A stretch of 64,000 nt of DNA, taken from the NCBI GenBank assembly GCA_017431345.1, contig JAFRLH010000077.1, positions 1-64,000 of the forward strand. The letters run 5' to 3'. A program made the translations under genes and the position numbers. The notes beneath the pieces are model-generated. The model was given only the letters and a program-made list of their open reading frames with translations, made no database searches and was not told where the DNA came from. This document shows positions 50,276 through 58,308 of the stretch, one piece after another. Within the stretch, counting starts at the first letter, position 1. Every line of letters starts with the position of its first letter. This DNA comes from Lachnospiraceae bacterium (GTDB taxonomy: Bacteria; Bacillota; Clostridia; Lachnospirales; Lachnospiraceae).

Positions 50276-50360
50276 TTTAGCTAATAATGGTTAGATAAAG
50301 TTTATTTAAATCATTGACACCAAAAGACGATTAGAGTATACTAACATGGTCAAGGGTTAG
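50276..50360 (+). promoter_or_regulatory. feo promoter with metal-regulator-like dyads
   Basis: TTGACA (50314-50319) and TATACT (50337-50342) with 17 bases between them form a strong promoter. Upstream, TTTAGCTAA (50276-50284) and TTAGATAAA (50291-50299) form an 8-of-9 dyad. Around the start, CTAAC (50341-50345) and GTTAG (50356-50360) form another. Motifs rich in TTAG/CTAA recall DtxR/IdeR-type iron boxes more than a classic Fur box. Control by ferrous iron is expected for feo genes; the protein is inferred. Confidence 0.65.
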
Positions 50361-50415
50361 CGAATACTACCTTTTGAAAGTTCACGTTAACACAAGTGAA
50401 ACGGAGGTAACTGCT

Positions 50416-50628
50416 ATGATGCCGATTACAATGGCAAAACCCGGAGAGCGCGTGCAGGTCAAACGTCTCGCCGGAAAGGATGAAGTCAGACGTCATCTGA
50501 ACGAACTCGGCCTGGTGGAAGGAGATTATGTGACCGTTATCCAGAACAACAACGGAAACCTGATCATGCAGGTCAAAGACGGGCGGATCGCACTGGACGA
50601 GAAACTTGCCATGCGTATTCAGTTCTAG
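50416..50628 (+). CDS. feoA: FeoA domain protein 1
   Basis: A 70-residue SH3-like FeoA protein that supports ferrous iron uptake through FeoB. The segment GERVQVKRLAGKDEVRRHLNELGLVEGD is typical. ACGGAGG lies 9 bases before the ATG, and a second in-frame ATG follows directly. First gene of the feo operon. Confidence 0.9.
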   Translation: MMPITMAKPGERVQVKRLAGKDEVRRHLNELGLVEGDYVTVIQNNNGNLIMQVKDGRIALDEKLAMRIQF

Positions 50629-50644
50629 CGGGAAAGGAGAAAAT

Positions 50645-50866
50645 ATGAAGACTTTAAAGGATGTGCAGGTCGGGAACACCTGTACTGTCGTGAAGCTGCA
50701 TGGGGAAGGCCCGGTCAAGCGCCGGATCATGGATATGGGCATCACAAAAGGCGTGGAGATCCTGGTGCGCAAAGTCGCGCCGCTCGGAGATCCGATGGAG
50801 CTGAATGTCCGCGGTTATGAGCTTTCGGTACGAAAAGGCGATGCGGAACTGATCGAAGTACGGTAA
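50645..50866 (+). CDS. feoA: FeoA domain protein 2
   Basis: A second FeoA-type protein of 73 residues (GNTCTVVKLHGEGPVKRRIMDMGITKG). Paired FeoA proteins before FeoB are common in Clostridia. GGAAAGGAG precedes the ATG, and feoB starts 31 bp after its stop. Confidence 0.9.
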   Translation: MKTLKDVQVGNTCTVVKLHGEGPVKRRIMDMGITKGVEILVRKVAPLGDPMELNVRGYELSVRKGDAELIEVR

Positions 50867-50897
50867 GGATCAAAGTACAGGAAAGGAAAGAGGAAAA

Positions 50898-53186
50898 ATG
50901 AGCGTGAAAATAGCACTTGCCGGCAATCCGAACTGCGGTAAAACGACCCTGTTCAACAATCTGACCGGCTCGAACCAGTACGTCGGCAACTGGCCCGGCG
51001 TTACTGTCGAGAAAAAAGAAGGAAAACTGAAGAGCAATAAAGAAGTTATTATCCAGGATCTTCCGGGAATCTATTCATTGTCACCGTATACACTGGAGGA
51101 AGTCGTTTCCCGTCAGTATCTGGTGAATGAGAAGCCCGATGCGATCCTGAACATCGTGGATGGAACGAACATTGAGCGAAATCTCTATCTGACCACCCAG
51201 CTGCTGGAGCTCGGCATCCCGACAGTCGTTGCTGTCAACATGATGGATATCGTTGCAAAGAACGGGGATGTCATCGATACTGCGAAGCTTTCGAAAGAAC
51301 TTGGCTGCACCGTCCTTGAAATGAGCGCGCTGAAGTCTGACGGAATCGATGCTGTTGCAAATGCAGTGGTCGCCGCCGCAAGGAATCCGATGACCGGTGA
51401 GAGACCGCATGTCTTTAAAGGCAGCGTAGAACATGCGATCGCGCATATTGAAGAAACAATCGAACATATCATCTCTGACACCCGTTATCTGCGCTGGTAT
51501 GCGATCAAAGTCTTTGAGCGTGACGAAAAAGTCATGGAGGAGCTGAAGCTTTCGAAGGCGGATGCAGAAGAAATCGAACAGCATATCGTTGACTGCGAGA
51601 AAGAGCTGGATGATGATTCCGAATCCATCGTTACCAATGAGAGATACAATTATATCGCGGACGTCTGCACAAAATCCGTAAAGAAAAAAGCGGAGAAGCA
51701 CAGCCTGTCAGCCTCTGACAGGATCGACCAGATCGTTACGAACCGTATCCTCGGTCTTCCGATCTTTGCGGTCGTCATGTTCCTGATCTATGCGATCGCC
51801 ATGGGCGGATGGAGCGTTTCCCTTGGTACCAGAGCGACGGATTTCGCGAATGACGTGATCTTCGGAGAATGGGTGCCCGGCGCTGTCGGCAGCCTGCTGG
51901 CCGCCCTGCATGTCGCAGAAGGCAGCGCACTGTACGGCCTGATTCAGGATGGTATTGTGGCCGGCGTCGGCTCAGTCCTCGGGTTTGTTCCGCAGATGCT
52001 GGTGCTGTTCCTGCTGCTGGCGATCCTTGAGGATATCGGATACATGGCCCGTGTTGCATTCGTTATGGACCGTATTTTCCGTCAGTTCGGCCTGTCCGGA
52101 AAGTCCTTCATCCCCTGCCTCGTGGCGACCGGATGCGGCGTGCCCGGCGTCATGGCTTCCCGTACCATTGAAAATGACCGCGACCGTAAGATGACGGTCA
52201 TGACCACGACCTTCATGCCCTGCGGCGCAAAGCTGCCGATCATCGGCCTGATCGCTGGTGCGATCTTCGGCGGATCACCGTGGATCGCGGCGTCCGCATA
52301 CTTTATCGGTATCGGCTCCGTTATCCTGTCCGGTATCATTCTGAAGAAATTCAAAGCTTTCGCAGGAGAGCCTGCTCCCTTCGTCATGGAGCTTCCCGCG
52401 TACCATGTACCTTCCGCTGTCAATGTGCTTCGTGCAACATGGGAGCGCGGCTGGTCTTTCATCAAGAGAGCCGGTTCTGTTATCGTAATTTCTTCGATCA
52501 TCATCTGGTTCCTGAGCTCGTTCGGAACAGTGAACGGTAAGTTCGGCATGGTCGATGAACTGTTTGAAGACGAAACGATTGTAAATGAGCAGGTCATCAG
52601 CGATCTCGCGCAGAAGATGGATGTTCCGGAAGAAGATGTAAATACGATGGATGCATCTCTGCTTGCGCAGGTAGGAAACAGCATTTCCTTCATATTCAAA
52701 CCGCTCGGATTCGGTTCCTGGAAGCCCGCTGTTGCGACCATCACCGGTCTTGTGGCAAAGGAACAGGTCGTCGGTACGTTCGGCGTATTGTACAACTATG
52801 ATGATTCCGAGGAAGAGCTCGAAGAGAACGGTGACCAGATCTGGGCCAGGGTTGCTGCAGATTATACGGCAGCCGGCGCGTTTGCCTTCATGGTATTCAA
52901 CCTGCTTTGCGCGCCCTGCTTCGCTGCGATCGGTGCGATCAAGAGAGAGATGAACAACGCAAAGTGGACATGGGCAGCGATCGGCTACATGACGATCTGG
53001 GCTTATATCCTTGCTTTCATCGCCTATCAGGTAGGCGGCCTGTTCATCGGTGAGCACGGATTCGGTATCGGTCCGGCTGTTGGATTTGTATTGATTGCCG
53101 GCATCATCTATATGCTGGTCCGCAAGGGCTATGTGCCGGAAGAAGGAAAAAAGACACTTACATCTGTAGACGCTGCTAAGGCGTGA
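50898..53186 (+). CDS. feoB: Ferrous iron transporter FeoB
   Basis: A 762-residue membrane GTPase. The G domain has G1 GNPNCGKTTLFNNLTG, G3 DLPGIYSL and G4 VNMMD. A helical spacer follows, then the membrane part with two Gate motifs around conserved cysteines (PCLVATGCGVPG and later LLCAPCFAAIGA). It imports Fe2+ under anaerobic conditions. Length and motifs are complete. The following Cys-rich peptide gene is a usual partner. Confidence 0.95.
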   Translation: MSVKIALAGNPNCGKTTLFNNLTGSNQYVGNWPGVTVEKKEGKLKSNKEVIIQDLPGIYSLSPYTLEEVVSRQYLVNEKPDAILNIVDGTNIERNLYLTTQLLELGIPTVVAVNMMDIVAKNGDVIDTAKLSKELGCTVLEMSALKSDGIDAVANAVVAAARNPMTGERPHVFKGSVEHAIAHIEETIEHIISDTRYLRWYAIKVFERDEKVMEELKLSKADAEEIEQHIVDCEKELDDDSESIVTNERYNYIADVCTKSVKKKAEKHSLSASDRIDQIVTNRILGLPIFAVVMFLIYAIAMGGWSVSLGTRATDFANDVIFGEWVPGAVGSLLAALHVAEGSALYGLIQDGIVAGVGSVLGFVPQMLVLFLLLAILEDIGYMARVAFVMDRIFRQFGLSGKSFIPCLVATGCGVPGVMASRTIENDRDRKMTVMTTTFMPCGAKLPIIGLIAGAIFGGSPWIAASAYFIGIGSVILSGIILKKFKAFAGEPAPFVMELPAYHVPSAVNVLRATWERGWSFIKRAGSVIVISSIIIWFLSSFGTVNGKFGMVDELFEDETIVNEQVISDLAQKMDVPEEDVNTMDASLLAQVGNSISFIFKPLGFGSWKPAVATITGLVAKEQVVGTFGVLYNYDDSEEELEENGDQIWARVAADYTAAGAFAFMVFNLLCAPCFAAIGAIKREMNNAKWTWAAIGYMTIWAYILAFIAYQVGGLFIGEHGFGIGPAVGFVLIAGIIYMLVRKGYVPEEGKKTLTSVDAAKA

Positions 53187-53191
53187 TTCGT

Positions 53192-53310
53192 GGGGACACG
53201 GTGGATATCGGGGATGGTAACACAAGCACCGTCCCCGGTGTCTGCTAGAGCAGATGCCGGGAGATGCCGGGGACGGGGACACAGGAAGTGTCCCGGATGT
53301 CCATCCACAG
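53192..53310. repeat. GGGGACACGG/CCGTCCCC hairpin cluster
   Basis: GGGGACACGGTG pairs with CACCGTCCCC around a central loop. Immediately after it, GCCGGGGACGGGGACAC and GTGTCCCGG form a second stem. These are further members of the GGGGACGG-type hairpin family, placed between feoB and its associated gene, where they may attenuate expression. Confidence 0.6.
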
Positions 53311-53323
53311 AGGAGGAAAGCAC

Positions 53324-53572
53324 ATGTCAGTCATTATCGGAAACGGAATAGCGATTCTGCTGGTGGCGGCACTTGTCGGCCTCTCTGCGAGAGAACTGTG
53401 GAAAGGCCATCAGAGTGGCGGCTGCGGCGGCTGCAGCGGTGACTGTGCAGGGTGCTTGTCCTCCTGCCATTCCTGTGGAAGCGACAGGAAAAGTCCGGAT
53501 CTTTCCGGGAAGAAATTTGGCGTGAACGGTAAGATCGTCCGTCTGGATGAGTTGACCGGCAGCAAGAAGTGA
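53324..53572 (+). CDS. FeoB-associated Cys-rich membrane protein
   Basis: 82 residues. One N-terminal membrane helix (about residues 3-22) is followed by a cysteine-rich stretch (GGCGGCSGDCAGCLSSCHSC) and a charged tail. This matches the small proteins encoded after feoB in many Firmicutes, whose function is not established. AGAGGAGG precedes the ATG at 53324. Confidence 0.88.
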   Translation: MSVIIGNGIAILLVAALVGLSARELWKGHQSGGCGGCSGDCAGCLSSCHSCGSDRKSPDLSGKKFGVNGKIVRLDELTGSKK

Positions 53573-53641
53573 AATGCTTGATCGGCGCGGCCCGGAGCCG
53601 CGCCTGCTTTATGTTATGATCTGTAAATAAAGGAGGCAGGC

Positions 53642-53893
53642 ATGATCAAAACAATCATCGCCGTCGACGGCATGATGTGCGGAATGTGTGAAACACATAT
53701 TCAGGAAGCAATCAGGAAGAATTTCCAGGTGAAAAAAGTGACGGCAAACCGCGGAAAAAAGGAAGCGGTCATCCTTTCCGAGGAGAAACTGGATGCGGAG
53801 AAATTAAAAGCAGTGATCAATGAAACGGGATATGTTCCCGGCGCCGTCAGTTCGGAACCTTATGAAAAGAAAGGGCTGTTCGGGCTGTTCTGA
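53642..53893 (+). CDS. HMA-domain metal-binding protein
   Basis: An 83-residue heavy-metal-associated domain protein with GMMCGMCETHI (MxCxxC), as in copper chaperones and P-type ATPase N-termini. The C-terminal KKGLFGLF is a short hydrophobic tail. AAGGAGG lies before the ATG. No copper ATPase gene is adjacent, so whether it handles copper or another metal is open. Confidence 0.88.
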   Translation: MIKTIIAVDGMMCGMCETHIQEAIRKNFQVKKVTANRGKKEAVILSEEKLDAEKLKAVINETGYVPGAVSSEPYEKKGLFGLF

Positions 53894-54129
53894 AAGGTGT
53901 TGAAAGTTCTTGCTGCTCTGTGAAATGGCGGAAAATTACTGCGGTAGAAGCTGTCTGCCTGCTGCTTAGCTGCTTCAGTAAGAAGGTTTGGTGCTTTAAT
54001 GAAATTTTTCACCGGACGATACCCCACCAGAACGCGATAAAGCAAGTATTGGAAGTTAGTTTGGGTTTTTATACTTTATTTTATGGAAACGATACGCCTT
54101 ATCGTATTGGTCAATACTGATCGATCGAG

Positions 54130-54148
54130 AAAAAAGGGTATCGTTTTC
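54130..54148 (+). repeat. AAAAAAGGGTATCGTTTTC motif
   Basis: A copy of the motif also seen at 24192 and, inverted or forward, at 39033-39153. Upstream, GAAACGATACGCCTTATCGT (54085-54104) carries a partial mirror. The surrounding 53894-54489 gap holds no intact gene. Confidence 0.45.
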
Positions 54149-54214
54149 TGATTTGCGACGGATAAAAGAAGATACTGCTCTTATATTCCGGAATGGAAGC
54201 TTGGAACAGGGTAG

Positions 54215-54375
54215 CGTCCGCAAAATAGCAGCCTGAAAAACCCGAAAGAGGAAGAATTGCAGCCTCTGGCTACGGATGAAAAAACATATTATATACGTCT
54301 GAGAAGCTTTGCAGACAAAAACGGTACGATATACTACGGAAGCTGGCGTAAAGCGGTAAAGATGAAAACGAAATA
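54215..54375 (+). pseudogene. Remnant C-terminus of a fibronectin-III/Ig-like surface protein
   Basis: The frame is open from 54215 to a TAA at 54373-54375 without a start codon, and a stop lies just upstream. It ends in TYYIRLRSFADKNGTIYYGS followed by WRKAVKMKTK. This is the familiar last strand pair of Ig/Fn3-type repeats in Lachnospiraceae surface proteins (pattern YYVRVRTYK..NGKKYYSSWSK). The rest of the gene is not found upstream, so this is probably a deletion remnant. Confidence 0.65.
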
Positions 54376-54489
54376 ACCGCAGAGCGGGGCACGGAGAAGA
54401 ATACTTGCGTATCAATAAAATATGTTGTAAAGTAATGGAAGTTTTTAAAGAACTTCCATTACTTATTATAGAAAGCAGGAGTTGAAGGA

Positions 54490-55209
54490 ATGAAGCTATT
54501 CAAACGATATACTGCATTTCTGCTGATGCTCATCATGGTTTTCTCGCTCTGCCTGACCGGCTGCGGCGAGGCGGAAGAAGAGCAGGCGGCTTATACGACG
54601 GAAGCGGAGACGCTGGTATTGGCACCGGAAACGGAAGCCGAAAACAGTGAAACAGCGGAAAACAGTGCGGCGGAGCAAGCCGCGTATGCGACAGAAACGG
54701 AGACCGCAGAGGAAAATGCCGCCGGCAATGAAGCTGCCGGGACTGAGGAAACCGCTGAAAATACGGATCCGGAGAACAATGGTGTTTCCGGGGAAACCGC
54801 TGAGGCTGCAGAGCAGGAGAACAACGGTGCTTCCGCAGAGACTGATGCGGAAGGCAATCCGCTTCTTGACGAGTACGGCAGTTATTATCAGAAGGATGAA
54901 GTCGCGCTTTATATCCATCAGTACGGGAAGCTTCCGGAAAATTACATCACCAAGAAGGAAGCGGAATCGCTTGGCTGGAGCGGCGGAAGCCTTGAAAAAT
55001 ATGCTCCCGGCAAAGTCATTGGCGGCAGCAAGTTCGGCAATTATGAGGGAAATCTGCCGAAGAAAAAGGGCCGGCAGTACTATGAATGTGATATCGATAC
55101 GCTGGCGAAGAAGCGCGGCGCGAAGAGAATCGTGTTCTCGGACGATGGGCTGATCTATTATACGGAAGATCATTACGAAACATTTGAACTGCTGTATGGA
55201 GAAGAATAA
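54490..55209 (+). CDS. Lipoprotein barnase-type ribonuclease
   Basis: 239 residues. A signal peptide ends in the lipobox LTGC (Cys25). A roughly 95-residue linker rich in Glu, Ala, Thr and Asn follows, and the last 100 residues match barnase closely (KLPENYITKKEAESLGW, then APGKVIGGSKFGNYEGNLP). The barnase residues Lys27, Glu73, Arg83, Arg87 and His102 correspond to Lys155, Glu199, Arg209, Arg213 and His228, so the enzyme should be active. The lipid anchor suggests display on the cell surface or release by proteolysis. The barstar gene follows, starting 14 bp after the stop. Confidence 0.92.
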   Translation: MKLFKRYTAFLLMLIMVFSLCLTGCGEAEEEQAAYTTEAETLVLAPETEAENSETAENSAAEQAAYATETETAEENAAGNEAAGTEETAENTDPENNGVSGETAEAAEQENNGASAETDAEGNPLLDEYGSYYQKDEVALYIHQYGKLPENYITKKEAESLGWSGGSLEKYAPGKVIGGSKFGNYEGNLPKKKGRQYYECDIDTLAKKRGAKRIVFSDDGLIYYTEDHYETFELLYGEE

Positions 55210-55222
55210 GGCGGAGAACAAT

Positions 55223-55495
55223 ATGAGAAGAATTATCATTGACGGTGCTTATGTCGAAAGCATGGAGAAGCTCCATGATATGCTGAAGTTTTCGCTGGAT
55301 CTGCCGGCCTGGTACGGCAGGAACCTGGATGCGCTTTATGATTGCCTGACCGGTGAACTGAAGGGAAAAACAGTGATCGTAGTCCGCCATGAGGAGATGC
55401 TTGCTGAATTGGGCGGCGGCCGCGGGGAAGCGCTCTTAAGTGTGCTTCGCGATGCGGATGAGGAGAGCAGACGTCTGAAAGTGATCTTTGAGTAA
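55223..55495 (+). CDS. Barstar-type ribonuclease inhibitor
   Basis: 90 residues with the barstar core LPAWYGRNLDALYDCLTG. Barstar Tyr29, Asp35 and Asp39, which plug the barnase active site, correspond to Tyr31, Asp36 and Asp40. It is cytoplasmic, with no signal peptide, and protects the producer from the preceding ribonuclease. The ATG at 55223 has GGCGGAG upstream. Confidence 0.93.
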   Translation: MRRIIIDGAYVESMEKLHDMLKFSLDLPAWYGRNLDALYDCLTGELKGKTVIVVRHEEMLAELGGGRGEALLSVLRDADEESRRLKVIFE

Positions 55496-55676
55496 CTGCC
55501 GACGTGCTCGTATTTGACGGCGGAAACGACTGAAAAAGTGCCTGAGAGGATCCATTAAAATCGGAGATGGAACTAAAAGAAACTTTCGAGCGGTAGTAAA
55601 CGGGAAATGGAAAGAAAACTCTGCGTCGCTGACGCAGCATTATACCTGCCTCACAAACGCGGAACAGGAGATTCGT

Positions 55677-56495
55677 ATGAACTGGATGGACAAACTGGAG
55701 CGGAAGATGGGACGTTTTGCGGTCCGGAATCTGATGCTTTATCTTATCATTTTCTACCTTTTCGGATTCATGATGCAGATGACGAATCCGGGATTTTATA
55801 TGCAGTACCTGAGCCTGAATGCGCAGGAGATCCTGCACGGGCAGGTATGGCGGCTGGTCACCTTCCTGATCTATCCGCCGTCGACCAACGTGCTCTGGCT
55901 GGCGCTCCTGAGCTTCATCTATTATCAGCTCGGGAAAACGCTGGAAATGATCTGGGGCACGTTCCGTTTCAACCTGTACATGATCATCGGCGTGATCGGC
56001 TACATTCTCGCGGCATTTATTATTTATTTCGTGTTCGGGCAGATTTATCTGCTGACGGCGGATAACCTGTATCTGACAATGCTGCTGGCGTTCGCCATGG
56101 CGGTCCCGGACATGCAGTTCTACCTGTATTTCGTGCTTCCGATCAAGGCGAAATGGCTCGGCATCTTTTACGGCGTGATGATCGTGCTGGAACTGTTCCA
56201 GTCGAACTGGCCCGGCAGAGTCGCGATCCTGATGTCCGTGCTGAACTTCATCATTTTCTTCTTCAGCAATCGGAAGCCGGTGCAGACGATAAAACAGGCA
56301 AAGCGTCAACGCGAGTATGCCGTGAAAATGAATACGGCGCGGGCAGAGACCAGGCACAAATGTGCGGTCTGCGGCAGGACAGAGCAGGACGATCCGAACC
56401 TGGAATTCCGGTTCTGCTCCAAGTGCACGGGAGGCAATTTCGAGTATTGCCAGGATCATCTTTATACGCATGTACATGTGACGGAAGAGCAGTAA
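55677..56495 (+). CDS. Rhomboid-like membrane protein with C-terminal zinc ribbon
   Basis: A 272-residue protein with about six membrane segments (residues 15-200) in a rhomboid/derlin-like arrangement (HGQVWRLVTFLIYPPST resembles the rhomboid L1 region). No GxSG serine motif or catalytic His is seen, so it is probably a pseudoprotease. The cytosolic tail has a zinc-binding pattern, CAVCGRTEQDDPNLEFRFCS, then CTGG and EYCQDH. Role unknown. GAACAGGAG precedes the ATG. Confidence 0.75.
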   Translation: MNWMDKLERKMGRFAVRNLMLYLIIFYLFGFMMQMTNPGFYMQYLSLNAQEILHGQVWRLVTFLIYPPSTNVLWLALLSFIYYQLGKTLEMIWGTFRFNLYMIIGVIGYILAAFIIYFVFGQIYLLTADNLYLTMLLAFAMAVPDMQFYLYFVLPIKAKWLGIFYGVMIVLELFQSNWPGRVAILMSVLNFIIFFFSNRKPVQTIKQAKRQREYAVKMNTARAETRHKCAVCGRTEQDDPNLEFRFCSKCTGGNFEYCQDHLYTHVHVTEEQ

Positions 56496-56559
56496 AAGCT
56501 GTAAGAAGAGGGACAAAAACTGTCATCCGGCAGCTGTTTGAAAAGATGTGTGCACTGCT

Positions 56560-56660
56560 GTCATCCAGAGGAGCGGAGCGACGAAGGATCTTCGCCGCAA
56601 CACAGGCGGTTTCAGTAAAACCGAAGCCTATAAGCGGTGGATTCTTCGCAGCCACGGCTG
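56560..56660 (+). repeat. TGTCATCCTGAG-type dispersed repeat, copy near lysA
   Basis: GCTGTCATCCAGAGGAGCGG, ACGAAGGATCTTCGCCGC and GGCGGTTTCAGTAAAACC follow the family order. A partial inverted echo, GCGGTGGATTCTTCGCAGCC, lies at 56635-56654, before the lysA-type gene. Confidence 0.7.
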
Positions 56661-56744
56661 CTCTGAATGGCAGAAAAGAGCCACCCCCTGGCACAGACGG
56701 CTTTACGTAATCAAATTTAGAATATGAGCGAGGAACGGAAAACC

Positions 56745-58025
56745 ATGCAGAAAAAACCTTTCATCACAAAGGAACAGCTGGATAAGATCATTGAACAGTA
56801 CCCCACCCCTTTTCATCTTTACGATGAAAAAGGCATCCGCGAGAACGCCAGGCGCGTAAAGGAAGCCTTTTCCTGGAATCCCGGCTACAAGGAGTACTTT
56901 GCCGTCAAGGCGACGCCGAATCCTTTCCTGATCAAGCTTTTTCATGAAGAAGGCTGCGGCTGCGACTGTTCTTCCATGACGGAACTTGTCCTTTCGGAGG
57001 CTTGCGGCGTGACCGGGAAAGACGTCATGTTCTCCTCCAATGTCACGACGGCGGATGAATACAGGAAAGCAAAAGCCATGGGCGCCATCATCAACCTGGA
57101 TGATTTCACGCATATCGATTTTCTGGAAGAGGAAGCCGGTCTGCCTGATCTTGTCTGCCTGCGTTACAATCCCGGCGGCGTTTTCGAACTGTCAAACGGC
57201 ATCATGGACAACCCCGGAGACTCCAAATACGGCTTCACCAAGTATCAGCTGCTGAAAGGGTATTCCGTGCTGAAAATGCGCGGCGTGAAGAATTTCGGCC
57301 TGCACGCATTCCTTGCCAGCAATACCGTTACGAATGATTATTATTCAGATCTGGCGGCTGTGCTGTTCCGGCTGGCCGTGGAGATCAAGCAGCAGTGTGA
57401 TGTTTCACTTTCCTTTATTAACCTGTCGGGCGGCGTCGGCATTCCCTATCGTCCCGAGCAGGAGTCGAACGACATCATGAAGATCGGTGAGGGCGTCAGG
57501 AAACGTTACGAGGAGATCCTCGTTCCCGCCGGTCTCGGCGACATTGCCATTTACACGGAAATGGGACGTTTCATGACCGGACCGTACGACGGATTGGTCA
57601 CAAAAGTCATCCATCAGAAACACATTTACAAGGAATATCTGGGATGCGATGCGTGCGCGGCGGATCTGATGCGTCCGGCCATGTACGGCGCGTATCACCA
57701 TATCACCGTAATGGGCAAGGAAGATCAGCCGAACAGCCGTCTGTACGACGTGACGGGATCCCTGTGCGAGAACAACGACAAGTTTGCCGTCGACAGGATG
57801 CTTCCTTACACGGAGGTCGGCGATATCCTGTTCATTCATGACGCCGGTGCGCACGGCCATGCAATGGGCTATAACTATAACGGAAAAGTGCGGCACGCGG
57901 AACTTCTTTATAAGGAAGACGGCAGCGTGCAGCTGATCAGACGTTCCGAGACGATCCGCGATCTTTTCGCGACGTTCGATTTCTGCGATGTGGTGAAGGA
58001 CGCGGATATCCCGCAGGGATGGTAA
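56745..58025 (+). CDS. Diaminopimelate decarboxylase-like PLP enzyme
   Basis: A 426-residue fold-III PLP decarboxylase of the LysA/ornithine decarboxylase family. The N-terminal barrel has YFAVKATPNPFLIKLF with the PLP lysine, and the C-terminal domain has CDACAADLMRPAMYGAYHHI and an EMGRF segment. Substrate is probably meso-diaminopimelate, giving lysine, but sequence alone does not exclude other diamino acids. ATG 56745 has GAGGAA nine bases ahead, whereas ATG 56724 has no ribosome binding site. Confidence 0.82.
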   Translation: MQKKPFITKEQLDKIIEQYPTPFHLYDEKGIRENARRVKEAFSWNPGYKEYFAVKATPNPFLIKLFHEEGCGCDCSSMTELVLSEACGVTGKDVMFSSNVTTADEYRKAKAMGAIINLDDFTHIDFLEEEAGLPDLVCLRYNPGGVFELSNGIMDNPGDSKYGFTKYQLLKGYSVLKMRGVKNFGLHAFLASNTVTNDYYSDLAAVLFRLAVEIKQQCDVSLSFINLSGGVGIPYRPEQESNDIMKIGEGVRKRYEEILVPAGLGDIAIYTEMGRFMTGPYDGLVTKVIHQKHIYKEYLGCDACAADLMRPAMYGAYHHITVMGKEDQPNSRLYDVTGSLCENNDKFAVDRMLPYTEVGDILFIHDAGAHGHAMGYNYNGKVRHAELLYKEDGSVQLIRRSETIRDLFATFDFCDVVKDADIPQGW

Positions 58026-58124
58026 GGGACGGCTGGCGTGAATGCCTGATCCTGCAGGAGAGTCAGTGTTCTGCAGCCTGTGTGATCAGGAATAACGCAG
58101 TCAATAATCATAGAAGTAAAAATG

Positions 58125-58186
58125 TTCAGCAGAGGCAACCTGCCGGAAACAGAAAGCATCGTTTCCGGTAAGAAGTCTCTGCTGAA
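58125..58186 (+). other. Two-tier hairpin in the lysA-BspA gap
   Basis: TTCAGCAGAG (58125-58134) pairs with CTCTGCTGAA (58177-58186). Inside it CCGGAAAC (58143-58150) pairs with GTTTCCGG (58161-58168), with a symmetric 8-base internal loop on each side. A short TTTGTTT follows. It could be a terminator for the lysA-type gene or a structured RNA element. The remainder of the 283-bp gap shows nothing recognisable. Confidence 0.55.
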
Positions 58187-58308
58187 TTTGTTTGCGTTCT
58201 GCGAACTTCGCCCGAGCACGGTTCCATCATTGACATCCTGTTTCTCAAAATGTTATTCTTTACATATAACGAAGGAACGGCAGTTCATCTGATGAAGGAA
58301 GGTGCGAT

